64,000 bases of DNA from NCBI RefSeq assembly GCF_016879755.1, contig NZ_WOFU01000004.1:372001-436000 (forward strand), read 5' to 3'. Position numbers and translations under genes: made by a program. The stretch's first letter is position 1. Every line of letters begins with the position of its first letter. Of this stretch, positions 16,712 through 24,528 are shown one piece after another. Under the pieces are notes generated by a model, which saw nothing but the letters and a program-made list of their open reading frames with translations, did not search any database and had not been told where the DNA came from. The DNA comes from Bacillus sp. B15-48. Lineage in GTDB: Bacteria > Bacillota > Bacilli > Bacillales > Cytobacillaceae.

Positions 16712-17395
16712 ATGAATATAGTAGAAGTTAAACATCTATCAAAAGTGTATGGCAAAGGCGAAACGGCGGTTAAAGCGCTTGATGATGTTTCGTTTTCAGT
16801 AAAAAAAGGCGAATTTGTTTGCATTATCGGCCCGTCTGGTTCTGGTAAGTCAACCCTGCTCCATTTACTTGGTGGAGTCGACCGGCCAACGAGCGGAAAA
16901 GTTCTTATTGATCAAACCGATATATATGGTTTGAATGAAACTCAGTTGGCGATTTTTAGACGTAGGCAAATTGGCTTGATTTATCAATTTTATAATCTAA
17001 TCCCTATTTTAACCGTGGAAGAAAATATTACGCTACCGATGCTTTTAGATGAACAAAAAGTAGATTCGAACCAGTTCAACAAGGTAATTAACATTTTAGG
17101 GCTGAATAACCGGCTTTCCCATTTGCCAAACCAACTTTCAGGCGGCCAGCAGCAGCGTGTATCGATCGGCCGGGCGTTAATTAGTAATCCGGCAATTATG
17201 CTTGCTGACGAGCCGACAGGCAACCTCGATAGTAAAAATAGTAAAGAAATCATGGAACTGCTCAAAATGTTTAATAAAACGTACAATCAAACATTGATTG
17301 TAATTACCCATGATGAGCGCATCGCTCTGCAATCAGATCGGATTATTTCGATTGAGGATGGCAAGATTGCCAAAGATGAGGTCATCCGACCATGA
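16712..17395 (+). CDS. ABC transporter ATP-binding protein (MacB/BceA-like)
   Basis: A 227-residue ATPase. Walker A is [11 protein letters not shown], the Q-loop is [17 protein letters not shown], the signature is [15 protein letters not shown] and Walker B is [11 protein letters not shown], typical of the LolD/MacB/BceA class that works with FtsX-type permeases. ATG at 16712 follows GGCGGAGG. An in-frame ATG at 16694 is part of the leader and lacks its own site. It ends by a 4-nt overlap with the permease. By context it powers export or resistance rather than nutrient import. Confidence 0.9.
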   Translation: MNIVEVKHLSKVYGKGETAVKALDDVSFSVKKGEFVCIIGPSGSGKSTLLHLLGGVDRPTSGKVLIDQTDIYGLNETQLAIFRRRQIGLIYQFYNLIPILTVEENITLPMLLDEQKVDSNQFNKVINILGLNNRLSHLPNQLSGGQQQRVSIGRALISNPAIMLADEPTGNLDSKNSKEIMELLKMFNKTYNQTLIVITHDERIALQSDRIISIEDGKIAKDEVIRP

Positions 17396-19977
17396 ATTTT
17401 ATTAATAAAGTCACCTTAAGGCATTTAATAGAGAATAAACGCCGCTCACTCGTGACGATTATTGGCGTCATCATTTCAGTGGCGATGATTACGGCGGTTA
17501 CGACCCTTGGCGTTTCTTTTTTAGACTTAATGATTCGTCAGCATATTGTCACTAATGGAGAATGGCATGTTCAATATCAAGATGTCACTTTAGACCAACA
17601 CGAAGCGATTGAACAAGACAGTGAAACGAAAACGATTATCCTCTCTAACGATGGCTATGCACACTTAAAAGAATCAAACAATGAAAATAAACCGTATTTA
17701 TATTTTAAAAACTATAACGATAGTGGCATGGAGCAAATCCCAATGGAAGTGATTGATGGAAGACTTCCTGACAATCAAAATGAGATCGCTATTTCTGAGG
17801 CGATTTTAAGCAATGCAAAGGTTGATTACAAAATCGGGGATCAACTCACGGTTGATATTGGTGAAAGATGGAGCAAAACAGAAGGAACGACGCTAACACA
17901 AAACCATTCTCTTGAACGGGACGAGAGTACGGTCATTGAAGAACTGCAAATCAACGAAACCAAAACGGTGACGATTGTTGGAATGATTGAACGCCCGACT
18001 TGGGAACCGACTTGGTCACCTGGTTACACCATCATTGGCTATGTGGATGAAAACTCACTAAGTGAAAATGATACGGTTGATGCTTTTGTTGTGTTAACGA
18101 AAGTAAATAGTTCCCTTTTTGAACAGGCAGAAAGTCTCGCCCACACACATGGGATTGAAACCGTCCATTTTAATTCTGATCTGCTTCGCTATTATGGAGT
18201 AACGAAAAATGATGAATTGCGCACGACGCTTTTCTCCTTAGCTGGCATCATTATGGGCGTGATTATCATTGGTTCCGTGGCGTTGATTTATAATGCGTTC
18301 GCAATTAGTGTTTCAGAACGTGCTAGACATTTGGGAATGCTTTCAAGTGTTGGTGCAACAAAAAAGCAAAAACGCAATTCTGTCTTTTTTGAAGGAGCGG
18401 TAATTGGGTCGGTTAGTATTCCAATTGGGATTGTTGCCGGCATAGTTGGGATTGGAATCACCTTTGCTTTTATCAACACGTACTTACAAGATGCGCTCGG
18501 AGTTTCTGAAAAGCTAGAGTTGGTATTTACGCCCTCTTCCCTTTTGGTTGCATGTGGAATATCAATCTTGACAATTCTTATTTCCACTTATATCCCGGCA
18601 CAAAAAGCATCAAAAATTTCAGCGATTGATGCGATTCGTCAAACTCATGATATTAAGTTATCAAAGAAAACAGTAAAAACATCAAAGCTTGTGCGAAAAG
18701 TCTTTGGCCTTGAAGCCGAAATCGGATTGAAAAACGTCAAAAGAAATAAAAAAAGATATTTGGCTACTGTGTTTTCACTCGTGATTAGCATTGTCCTGTT
18801 TTTATCAGTCAGCTATTTTACCGACAATCTAAAGAAATCATTGGAGATGTCACAAGGTGATCTTCAATATGATATTCAAATTTACAGCAGCTTATTAGAG
18901 AAGGAAGAGTTAGCACAGTTCACGAAGCTCGATCATGTCACCAAGTCGACGATTATTGAGGAAGCCCAATTTGAGGCGCTTTTTAGTATGGATGAACTTC
19001 CCGCACAATTGAAAACACAAATCGAAGAAAACAACTTGTATCTTGAGGATGGAAAATATCCTTATTATGTTGGCGTACATAGTTTGGATCAAGATAGTTT
19101 TAAAGCTTACGCCGAACAAATCGGTGTTGATGCGGCTAATTTTGGTCAACAAGACACACCAAGAGCGATTGTCATTGACGAAGTTTCTTATCAAGATTAT
19201 GCAACCGGAAGATTTATCGAAACAAAAACGATTCAGTCAGAAATTGGCAATACGATTGATATATTTACTAGGCCATATGGTGATATCGAGAATCAACCGG
19301 AACAGGAATTGGTGCGTTCCGTTCAAATTGGCGCCCTTACCGACAAAGTGCCAATGGGGGTTCAAACTGCTTCGCTAGGAGGTCTTAACTTAATCGTTCC
19401 TGAAGCAACAATGGCCCGGTTAGGGATTGACCCTCGGGATGTTTACTCCTATGTGTATTTAAAAAGTTCAAATCCAATGGCAACGCAAACAGCGATTGAA
19501 GACCATAAAGAGACGAACGTTCATGTATACAATGTCTATCAACGACGTCAGCAAGATGAACAAATGATTATGCTCATGTCCGTTTTCACCTATGGGTTTA
19601 TCACGCTGATTTCCCTAATCTCGATCGCTAATATTTTTAACACCATCTCGACAAGCATTTCACTGCGAAAACGAGAATTTGCAATGCTCCGATCCGTTGG
19701 GATGACTCCAAAAGGTTTTAATAAAATGATTTATTATGAAAGTATTTTTTATGGGGTAAATGCGTTGGGATATGGATTGCCAATAAGTGTACTTGTGATG
19801 CTAGCTATTCATCGCTCCTTCGGCTACACCTTTGTATATGGATTTAATCCACCATGGATGAGCATCCTATTCGTTATTGTCGTGATTTTCTTCATTGTCG
19901 GGTCTGCGATGTTGTATTCGATTTCAAAAATAAAGAACGAAAACATTATTGAAAGCTTGAGACAGGAGAATATTTAA
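17392..19977 (+). CDS. FtsX-family ABC transporter permease, large (861 residues)
   Basis: Two FtsX-type halves. N-terminal helix ~18-40 (VTIIGVIISVAMITAVTTLG), a ~230-residue external domain, three helices (~275-405), a second repeat beginning KNVKRNKKRYLATVFSLVISI, another external domain (~485-720), and three C-terminal helices. This 8-TM, two-domain plan with ~860 residues matches the large permeases coded next to two-component systems in Firmicutes. It differs from the 10-TM BceB type, which has one big loop. Substrates of such systems are often antimicrobial peptides or cell-envelope stress signals. The specific one is unknown. Confidence 0.87.
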   Translation: MNFINKVTLRHLIENKRRSLVTIIGVIISVAMITAVTTLGVSFLDLMIRQHIVTNGEWHVQYQDVTLDQHEAIEQDSETKTIILSNDGYAHLKESNNENKPYLYFKNYNDSGMEQIPMEVIDGRLPDNQNEIAISEAILSNAKVDYKIGDQLTVDIGERWSKTEGTTLTQNHSLERDESTVIEELQINETKTVTIVGMIERPTWEPTWSPGYTIIGYVDENSLSENDTVDAFVVLTKVNSSLFEQAESLAHTHGIETVHFNSDLLRYYGVTKNDELRTTLFSLAGIIMGVIIIGSVALIYNAFAISVSERARHLGMLSSVGATKKQKRNSVFFEGAVIGSVSIPIGIVAGIVGIGITFAFINTYLQDALGVSEKLELVFTPSSLLVACGISILTILISTYIPAQKASKISAIDAIRQTHDIKLSKKTVKTSKLVRKVFGLEAEIGLKNVKRNKKRYLATVFSLVISIVLFLSVSYFTDNLKKSLEMSQGDLQYDIQIYSSLLEKEELAQFTKLDHVTKSTIIEEAQFEALFSMDELPAQLKTQIEENNLYLEDGKYPYYVGVHSLDQDSFKAYAEQIGVDAANFGQQDTPRAIVIDEVSYQDYATGRFIETKTIQSEIGNTIDIFTRPYGDIENQPEQELVRSVQIGALTDKVPMGVQTASLGGLNLIVPEATMARLGIDPRDVYSYVYLKSSNPMATQTAIEDHKETNVHVYNVYQRRQQDEQMIMLMSVFTYGFITLISLISIANIFNTISTSISLRKREFAMLRSVGMTPKGFNKMIYYESIFYGVNALGYGLPISVLVMLAIHRSFGYTFVYGFNPPWMSILFVIVVIFFIVGSAMLYSISKIKNENIIESLRQENI

Positions 19978-19982
19978 AAAGA

Positions 19983-20015
19983 ATCGCGGTTAGCTTAGCT
20001 AATCGCGCATTTTTT
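19983..20015 (+). terminator. Rho-independent terminator after the ABC transporter
   Basis: CGCGGTTAGC-TTA-GCTAATCGCG (19985-20007) followed by CATTTTTTATG, directly after the permease stop codon. Confidence 0.8.
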
Positions 20016-20126
20016 ATGAACATAAAGATATAAACGCTAATTTAGGCAAACTTAACAATAATTTTACGCAAACAATATTGGATAAAAAGACGGAATGGAG
20101 CTCAACTTAAGTTTAGAGGTGAGAGA

Positions 20127-20315
20127 ATGAGAAAATATACTGACGTCGGAACTGATATTGAGCTAGTTAAACAACAGAATGCGAATTCAGGGATGTCCTA
20201 CAATGAGGCAAAGGAATATTTAGCCCGAACTACTGGAGGTCAAGGGACCGCAAAATTTAGTACAACCAATATTGAGGAAATAAAGAGGCAAATTCGGGGC
20301 AAAGACAGGGAATAA
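20127..20315 (+). CDS. Small protein resembling gamma-type acid-soluble spore proteins
   Basis: A 62-residue hydrophilic protein behind GAGGTGAGAG. It contains an internal repeat-like pattern: TDIELVKQQNANSG near the N-terminus and TNIEEIKRQIRG near the C-terminus, separated by Gly/Thr-rich TTGGQGTAKFS. This layout, with VKQQNA repeats and short Gly/Thr linkers, recalls SspE-type gamma SASP, which are amino-acid stores in spores. It is shorter than SspE and the assignment is tentative. Its terminator is shared with the convergent RNA operon. Confidence 0.55.
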   Translation: MRKYTDVGTDIELVKQQNANSGMSYNEAKEYLARTTGGQGTAKFSTTNIEEIKRQIRGKDRE

Positions 20316-20352
20316 AAGAATATTGAAAGTTCTAAACCGATTCTTGCACAAA

Positions 20353-20385
20353 AACACGATCCTCATAAAAAGATCGTGTTGTTCT
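20353..20385. terminator. Bidirectional terminator shared by the spore-protein gene and the RNA operon
   Basis: AACACGATC (20353-20361) pairs with GATCGTGTT (20372-20380). On the plus strand it is followed by GTTCTATTTC, and on the minus strand by TTTTTGTG. It ends the minus-strand transcript that carries the four structured RNAs. Confidence 0.7.
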
Positions 20386-20445
20386 ATTTCTATGTATAGT
20401 AAACCGAAATTTAAGACCTACTCCGGTACAACTGCAATTATATGT

Positions 20446-20520
20446 TGATGGAGCCGAGCCGTTTGAATCGCTGACCTTCTACGTGCATAAGAGGAGCTTT
20501 TCTAACTGAGCGATGGCCGT
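20446..20520 (-). tRNA. tRNA-Ala(UGC)-like RNA, degenerate
   Basis: Minus-strand sequence aligns along its length with bacterial tRNA-Ala(UGC). It has GCTCAGTTAG in the D-arm, CTTATGCACG around a TGC anticodon, AAGGTCAGCG as variable region and T-stem, TTCAAAC as T-loop, and 3' GGCTCC-A-TCA in place of GGCTCC-A-CCA. Defects: U33 is replaced by A, two anticodon-stem pairs are broken, the T-stem has three pairs, and acceptor pairs 1, 2 and 7 do not form. A G3-U70 pair, the AlaRS identity element, is kept. It is probably not a working elongator tRNA. A decayed or repurposed tRNA-like RNA at the 3' end of the RNA operon is more likely. Confidence 0.55.
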
Positions 20521-20527
20521 AATTATA

Positions 20528-20798
20528 AACCGTAGACCTTTTATTGATATGTGGAAATAAGTGGTACTTATACAAATAAGCTCATTTGAAGCAATCCTTC
20601 GACACATGAAAGCTTCTCCTTATGGCTGCTCCGTTCCCGGCCTGACCAATTTCGTAGATTTCCATTGCGAGGACTTCAAAAGTCAACACCATTTATATAA
20701 GTCAAACCTCACATCCAACATACCGCTAAAAGGAATTCAGCCTCGCTAGAGCGGATTGCGAGTAACAGGGCACCGCTAACTCCCCGCCTACTACGGTA
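20528..20798 (-). ncRNA. ffs: Signal recognition particle RNA, long Bacillus type (scr/ffs)
   Basis: Exactly 271 nt between the pairing ends ACCGTAG (5') and CTACGGT (3'), the same length as B. subtilis scRNA. The Alu part reads GGCGGGGAGTTAGCGGTGCC, then TACTCGCAATCCGCTCTAGCG and AGGCTGAATTCC. The Ffh-binding domain IV reads GGTCAGG-CCG-GGAA-CGG-AGCAGCC, with the GGAA tetraloop and the symmetric UCAGG/AGCAG loop intact. The capping stem differs from the usual UCC/GGA but is still paired, and the terminal helix differs from B. subtilis but is still paired. Compensated changes argue for a folded, functional RNA. The gene is not beside dnaX as in B. subtilis but inside an RNA-only operon. Confidence 0.88.
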
Positions 20799-20820
20799 TG
20801 TATTTTTAAAATAATACTTA

Positions 20821-21235
20821 TGTTTAAGAATTATAATCCCGCCTATGCCGTTCACCTAGATGTTTTATAAACCCGCATCTCGCAGGTGGGTTTCCGCATC
20901 TTGAAACCTCTGTCTTCCAACCGCAGCAGGCATGACATCAGTCAAGAAATTAAGAATCCCGTAAAAATTTTACGGTTTAAAACATGTAAGGTTAACGTAC
21001 ATCGCAGGTTGTTTGTGACCATAGTGGACTTTCCAAAAGGTTGTCCACTAAGTTTGAATCCCTTGCCCTACCACATGGACGATGGAGGGAGGAACCGCTA
21101 TCAGCTGTTTTTAGGCAGCGAAAGCGAAGTTTGTTTGTTGTTTGCCAGTTATCGGCTTTGACGTTTTAACGAGCTCGTCGACTCGACTCGCAATATAAGC
21201 GCAGAACAATCCCTGTCGATACCAAGACATTCCCA
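20821..21235 (-). ncRNA. ssrA: tmRNA (ssrA-like), divergent
   Basis: Recognisable tmRNA blocks in order on the minus strand: GGTATCGACAGGGATT, GCGAGTCGAG, GAGCTCGTTAAAACG, ATAACTGGCAAA, then a tag frame at 21146-21111 reading GKQQTNFAFAA and a TAA stop. Pseudoknot-like helices remain paired: AGTGGAC/GTCCACT, CCGTAAA/TTTACGG, AAACCC/GGGTTT. The acceptor TGGGAAT (21235-21229) pairs with ATTCTTA (20831-20825) with two G-U pairs including G3-U70, the alanylation signal. The 3' end is A-ACA rather than A-CCA, and no canonical TTCGA T-loop is visible. So it is a clear tmRNA with an altered tRNA-like domain. No smpB gene is adjacent. Confidence 0.8.
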
Positions 21236-21245
21236 TAGATAGAAG

Positions 21246-21333
21246 CGGAGAAGGAGGGATTTGAACCCTCGCGCCGGTTGCCCGACCTACACCCTTAGCA
21301 GGGGCGCCTCTTCAGCCACTTGAGTACTTCCCC
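21246..21333 (-). tRNA. tRNA-Ser(GCU) with a G3-U70 acceptor pair and no encoded CCA
   Basis: An 88-nt serine tRNA: acceptor GGGGAAG pairs with CTTCTCC, D-arm CTC-AAGTGGCTGAA-GAG, anticodon loop CTGCTAA (GCU), a long variable arm with GTCGGGCAACCGGC, T-arm GAGGG-TTCAAAT-CCCTC and discriminator G73. All stems close. Two oddities are visible. Position 3 is G facing U70, where the usual Bacillus sequence has A3. The 3' trailer is GCTTC, so CCA must be added by nucleotidyltransferase. It is the first gene of the RNA operon, 10 nt before the tmRNA. Confidence 0.9.
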
Positions 21334-21409
21334 ATTGTTTAATCGACAATAATCATAAGTGATCATCATCTCATCAGCGATAACGACGTGTTCCGTATCG
21401 CGTATTCAT

Positions 21410-21437
21410 ACTATAACATGGATATACTCATTGTACA
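21410..21437 (-). promoter_or_regulatory. Candidate sigma-A promoter of the RNA operon
   Basis: On the minus strand, TGTACA (21437-21432), 16 nt, then an extended -10 TGT-TATAGT (-10 at 21415-21410). Transcription would begin near 21403, about 70 nt before the tRNA-Ser. Confidence 0.55.
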
Positions 21438-21593
21438 TCTGTAAATTACTGTAAATTAGGGACTTTTATCCTATATGACTTTTTGATTCCCATTATAATA
21501 ATCAAGCATATGAAAAATAGAAAATTTGTTTCGTCCTCTTAATGGTCGATTTTTCTAGAAATTGAAAAAGAGTCAACACCAAGCAAACCAACC

Positions 21594-22400
21594 CTAGTCT
21601 CTGCTTTCATTCCACACTTCTGTTAATGTTTCTCTAAACAACTGATCAAGCTCATAGGTCGGATCTGAATTGTCAATTGTTAAATTCTTTGTATAAGCCT
21701 CTAAGTTCTCAATCTCTTTATTAATGTATTCATGTAGATGCTCCATTTTTGGTTCCAGATTTAACTCTTCCCCTGCAATCTTCCGTTTCAATAATGTTAA
21801 AATCGAAGCTTTTAATTCTCCTGGCTCTATGATTTCTTCCAATAATTCTTGAAATTCGATTGGCGGGATTGATTGATATTTTTCAATCCATTTACCTGCT
21901 AAAATGGGACGAAGAACGTAAAAGTATTTTTTGATACGAACTTCATTCCCTTGAAGATAATCACGAAAATTTCCTTTTGCCATGTTCAAATAATGATAAA
22001 GACAGGATACTGGTGAAAAGATTTTCTTTTCTAGAACTTTCATTTTATCGATTGTTGAATAGGCTTGATAATAAACAATGTTTGAGTGCAGCCATTCTAA
22101 CAGTGGTGGATTTGATTTTCTGAAAAGTTTTAATGCTTTTGTTAACTCCCAACCACTTACATCCAATAATCGATCAATCGGGATTGATAGCGAATTTCTA
22201 TTTGGTATCTCAATCACATCTCTTTTTTGATCAATCGATAAATACCAATTTGGATGATGTATATAGATGAAGCGAACGTCATAATCACTGTCTTTAGAAG
22301 GAAATCCCCATGCTCGACTTCCCGACTCGCATGCGTATAGAATTTTTACATCATAATCCTTCTCAATTTGGTGAATGACATCAATGATATGTTCGCGCAT
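21594..22400 (-). CDS. Predicted nucleotidyltransferase, YcgL-like
   Basis: A 268-residue protein of the DNA-polymerase-beta-like nucleotidyltransferase superfamily. The signature GSRAWGFPSKDSDYDVRFIY gives the G-S helix and D-x-D metal motif. This matches the YcgL/DUF3 group, whose members include RNA-repair-associated nucleotidyltransferases of unsettled activity. The start ATG at 22398-22400 follows GGAGGAG. A frame extending eight codons upstream is rejected. The gene lies just upstream, on the same strand, of the promoter for the tRNA/tmRNA/SRP RNA operon. Any link to RNA metabolism there is speculation. Confidence 0.8.
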   Translation of the reverse strand: MREHIIDVIHQIEKDYDVKILYACESGSRAWGFPSKDSDYDVRFIYIHHPNWYLSIDQKRDVIEIPNRNSLSIPIDRLLDVSGWELTKALKLFRKSNPPLLEWLHSNIVYYQAYSTIDKMKVLEKKIFSPVSCLYHYLNMAKGNFRDYLQGNEVRIKKYFYVLRPILAGKWIEKYQSIPPIEFQELLEEIIEPGELKASILTLLKRKIAGEELNLEPKMEHLHEYINKEIENLEAYTKNLTIDNSDPTYELDQLFRETLTEVWNESRD

Positions 22401-22614
22401 CCGAACTCCTCCAATATGTACCAATTATCAAACATTTTTATTATACTTTAATTCTTTTCTTAATAAACACAAATCAACAGCGGACGGTTACTCCGGTGTT
22501 GATTATTGGAGACAGGATAACCCGCTTCCGGCCTAGTAGCTTGCTGTCACGAGTAACAATATAGGTCCTTATTTTATCCAAAACTCGTTATCAGTGATTT
22601 GCTAAATCTCCCCA

Positions 22615-23082
22615 ATGGGAGTCCCACATATTTTTAATGTTTCTTCCATATCTGGTTTTACTGGTGGGTTTCTTTCCGGTACATACACTGCCGCTAAACA
22701 TGCAGTAAAAGGATTAACAGAATCACTTGCTTTAGAAGTAGAACCTTTTGGAATTAAAGCCACTTGTGTCCTGCCCGGAATGTTCGCACAAGTTCCTGAA
22801 TAAAGAATCGATACGAATCGCTAATGAACCAGTCGCCGCGTATATAGAACTGAATGAAAAACGAGCGAAGTTTTCAGCCAGCAATGACGGCATTCAGATC
22901 GGGGACCCAAAAAGAGCAGCAGATGTTTTCATTGCTTTAAGTCAGCAGGAAAATCCGCCTGTGTTTAATTTTTAGGGAACGATGCGAACCAAGTAGTTGA
23001 TACTAAAATATCAGAGTTGCAAAACCAGGTATCAAACTGGAAAGAACTAGCAACATCTACAGATTTTATTGAGCAGAAATGA
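22615..23082 (+). pseudogene. Short-chain dehydrogenase/reductase relic with frameshifts
   Basis: The first frame has HIFNVSSISGFTGG...YTAAKHAVKG (catalytic Ser and YxxxK) and IKATCVLPG. After ~22790 the homology continues in another frame (RIANEPVAAYIELNEKRAK...GDPKRAADVFIAL). After the stop near 22975 it continues as GNDANQVVDTKISELQNQVS to a stop at 23082. The N-terminal NAD-binding TGxxxGxG part is absent. At least two frameshifts or stops plus a 5' truncation make this a decayed gene. Confidence 0.75.
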
Positions 23083-23142
23083 ATATAAGTGTGGCACTAA
23101 AAAATAGGGATTGATTTCTCTCCCCTTGTGCCTACTATATGT

Positions 23143-23240
23143 TTGATGGTAGTTGATCTTATCGGACCTTAACGGGCAGTCGATCCCCCACCTATCTTCT
23201 TTTGTATACATAGAATCTTGAAGTGGAGGTCTTACTCGAT
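23143..23240. repeat. Partial copy of the two-stem dispersed repeat
   Basis: GATGGTAGTTGATC then AACGGGCAGTCGATCCCCCA and CTTGAAGTGGAGGTCTTACT align with the second stem of the element at 14386-14545. The right arm of the outer stem is degraded. Confidence 0.55.
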
Positions 23241-23377
23241 GTTTGTGTAGGTTTGAGAATTAATAGGCGGGGAATTTCCTGCTAATGTAGATAGGAGAAG
23301 CTTAAAAAGCGGAAATAAGCGGATATTTTCCGGTTAACTGCTCTAAATAAGACAAAATCCAAAGATTTGCATAATAT

Positions 23378-23448
23378 AAACGGAAAAACTCCCCCTTATT
23401 TTTAAGGAAATATCGTTATTTCCCAGTTTAGCCGGAGTTTTTCCGTTT
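23378..23448. repeat. Inverted repeat with 15-bp perfect arms
   Basis: AAACGGAAAAACTCC (23378-23392) is the exact reverse complement of GGAGTTTTTCCGTTT (23434-23448), with a 41-nt internal segment. On the plus strand the right arm is followed by ATTTTTCTTG, so it may terminate transcription. It may also be a small foldback element. Confidence 0.5.
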
Positions 23449-23687
23449 ATTTTTCTTGCAAAACTCATTGTATAAATCTTATGTTGGGTCATGATAAAAC
23501 CTTCCTTATTTGGTTTTCTTAATTATAATTCGAAAAATGCTCATGTTCAAACAAAGCAACGTTCAATGTAGTCGCCTTGAAAAGGGGTACTTGTTGGAAC
23601 AATGATTATACAGTGAAACCAATATTGATAAGTCTTAAAAAACTTCTTCATTCTTTTCCGGTTATTCTTTTTTCGATCAACACCCTA

Positions 23688-24173
23688 TTAGTTTAAAAGT
23701 TCATTTACTTTCATATCGTCTTCTAAAGATTCTCGTATAAGTTCTTTGAGTTCATTTTCGTTGTCGATTTCACTTAATTTTATTCCGTACCATTCTTGTA
23801 GATTTTGTCTCGTAATTTTATACTCTTCCATACTATCAACCATTTCAAAATTAAAGGTGACCCATTCCACATTCTGTATCAATGCAAATAGATAAGAGGC
23901 ATTGTTTATAACTGTTTCTTGGTAATTGAATTCTGATTCTAACCAATCATACTTTATAACTATCCCAAATGGTTCTTCTTTTGTTTTAAGTTCTAATCCA
24001 TTAAAATAATCGGCACCCTGTAAATGAATCACAATATTAACTACCGCACTGTTATCGCCCACATACGAATTTTTATATTGAAATAAGTCATTATTTGCAT
24101 TATCTGAACTACAACCATTTAAGAAAAGTAAAATCAATAATGAAAAGAAGAAGAATCTAATCTTTTTTCTCAC
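23688..24173 (-). CDS. Lipoprotein with DUF4825-like domain
   Basis: A 161-residue lipoprotein. Signal peptide MRKKIRFFFFSLLILLFLNGC has its lipobox Cys at 21, followed by SSDNANNDLFQYKNSYVGDNSAVVNI. That continuation resembles the DUF4825 family, common in Bacillaceae and of unknown function. A GTG start at 24171-24173 lies behind AGGGGGC. It is exposed on the outer face of the membrane by prediction. It stands alone, with repeats downstream of the gene start region. Confidence 0.7.
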   Translation of the reverse strand: MRKKIRFFFFSLLILLFLNGCSSDNANNDLFQYKNSYVGDNSAVVNIVIHLQGADYFNGLELKTKEEPFGIVIKYDWLESEFNYQETVINNASYLFALIQNVEWVTFNFEMVDSMEEYKITRQNLQEWYGIKLSEIDNENELKELIRESLEDDMKVNELLN

Positions 24174-24239
24174 TTTTATGCCCCCTAATAATTAACTATC
24201 TATCTAAAACCTTATGTTTAATATATAACGAATTAGCTG

Positions 24240-24345
24240 ATAAAGTGAAATTCCATCAGTGGTTTTTTTCATCCCCCACTGATGGTAGTTGGGGAAAGCC
24301 AGATTGATTTTAAAAAGGGGGTTAATTACCATTAAAGCCAACTAT
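24240..24345. repeat. Copy of the two-stem dispersed repeat (first stem intact)
   Basis: AAAGTGAAATTCCATCAGTGG...CCCCCACTGATGGTAGTT reproduces the first stem of 14386-14545. The second part (GGGGGTTAATTACC) is only weakly similar. Confidence 0.55.
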
Positions 24346-24528
24346 TACAGATTAGATGCACTATTTCGCTCTTTTTTTATTTGGTTAAGTGTTACATTCA
24401 AACCAGTAAATCCAGCAGCAAAGGAAGGTGGAATACTCCACATAAAATAACCCCATTGCCCTGTAAATACAGATATGGAGAGAAAAAGAAGTGGAAAACC
24501 TACTAAAACTATTAAAGAAACAAATAGT
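24345..24528 (-). pseudogene. C-terminal fragment of a small membrane protein
   Basis: A minus-strand frame of ~60 codons without a start reads SLIVLVGFPLLFLSISVFTG and QWGYFMWSIPPSFAAGFTG, then a polar end and TAA at 24345-24347. An in-frame TAA precedes it. Two membrane segments are evident. The parent family is not recognised. Confidence 0.35.

Larger units (their letters stand above)
23083..23687. other. Non-coding stretch with repeats
   Basis: About 600 bp without a supportable gene. It holds a partial copy of the two-stem repeat (23143-23240) and a long-arm inverted repeat (23378-23448). The rest is AT-rich with no recognisable signal. Confidence 0.5.

Noticed and set aside
20561-20749. 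Plus-strand open frame of 62 codons
   Set aside because: Antisense to the SRP RNA.
20886-21161. Plus-strand open frame of 91 codons
   Set aside because: Antisense to the tmRNA.
20400-21340. Decayed rRNA operon spacer (tRNA-Ala first suggested this)
   Set aside because: The neighbouring RNAs are SRP RNA and tmRNA, not 16S or 23S rRNA.
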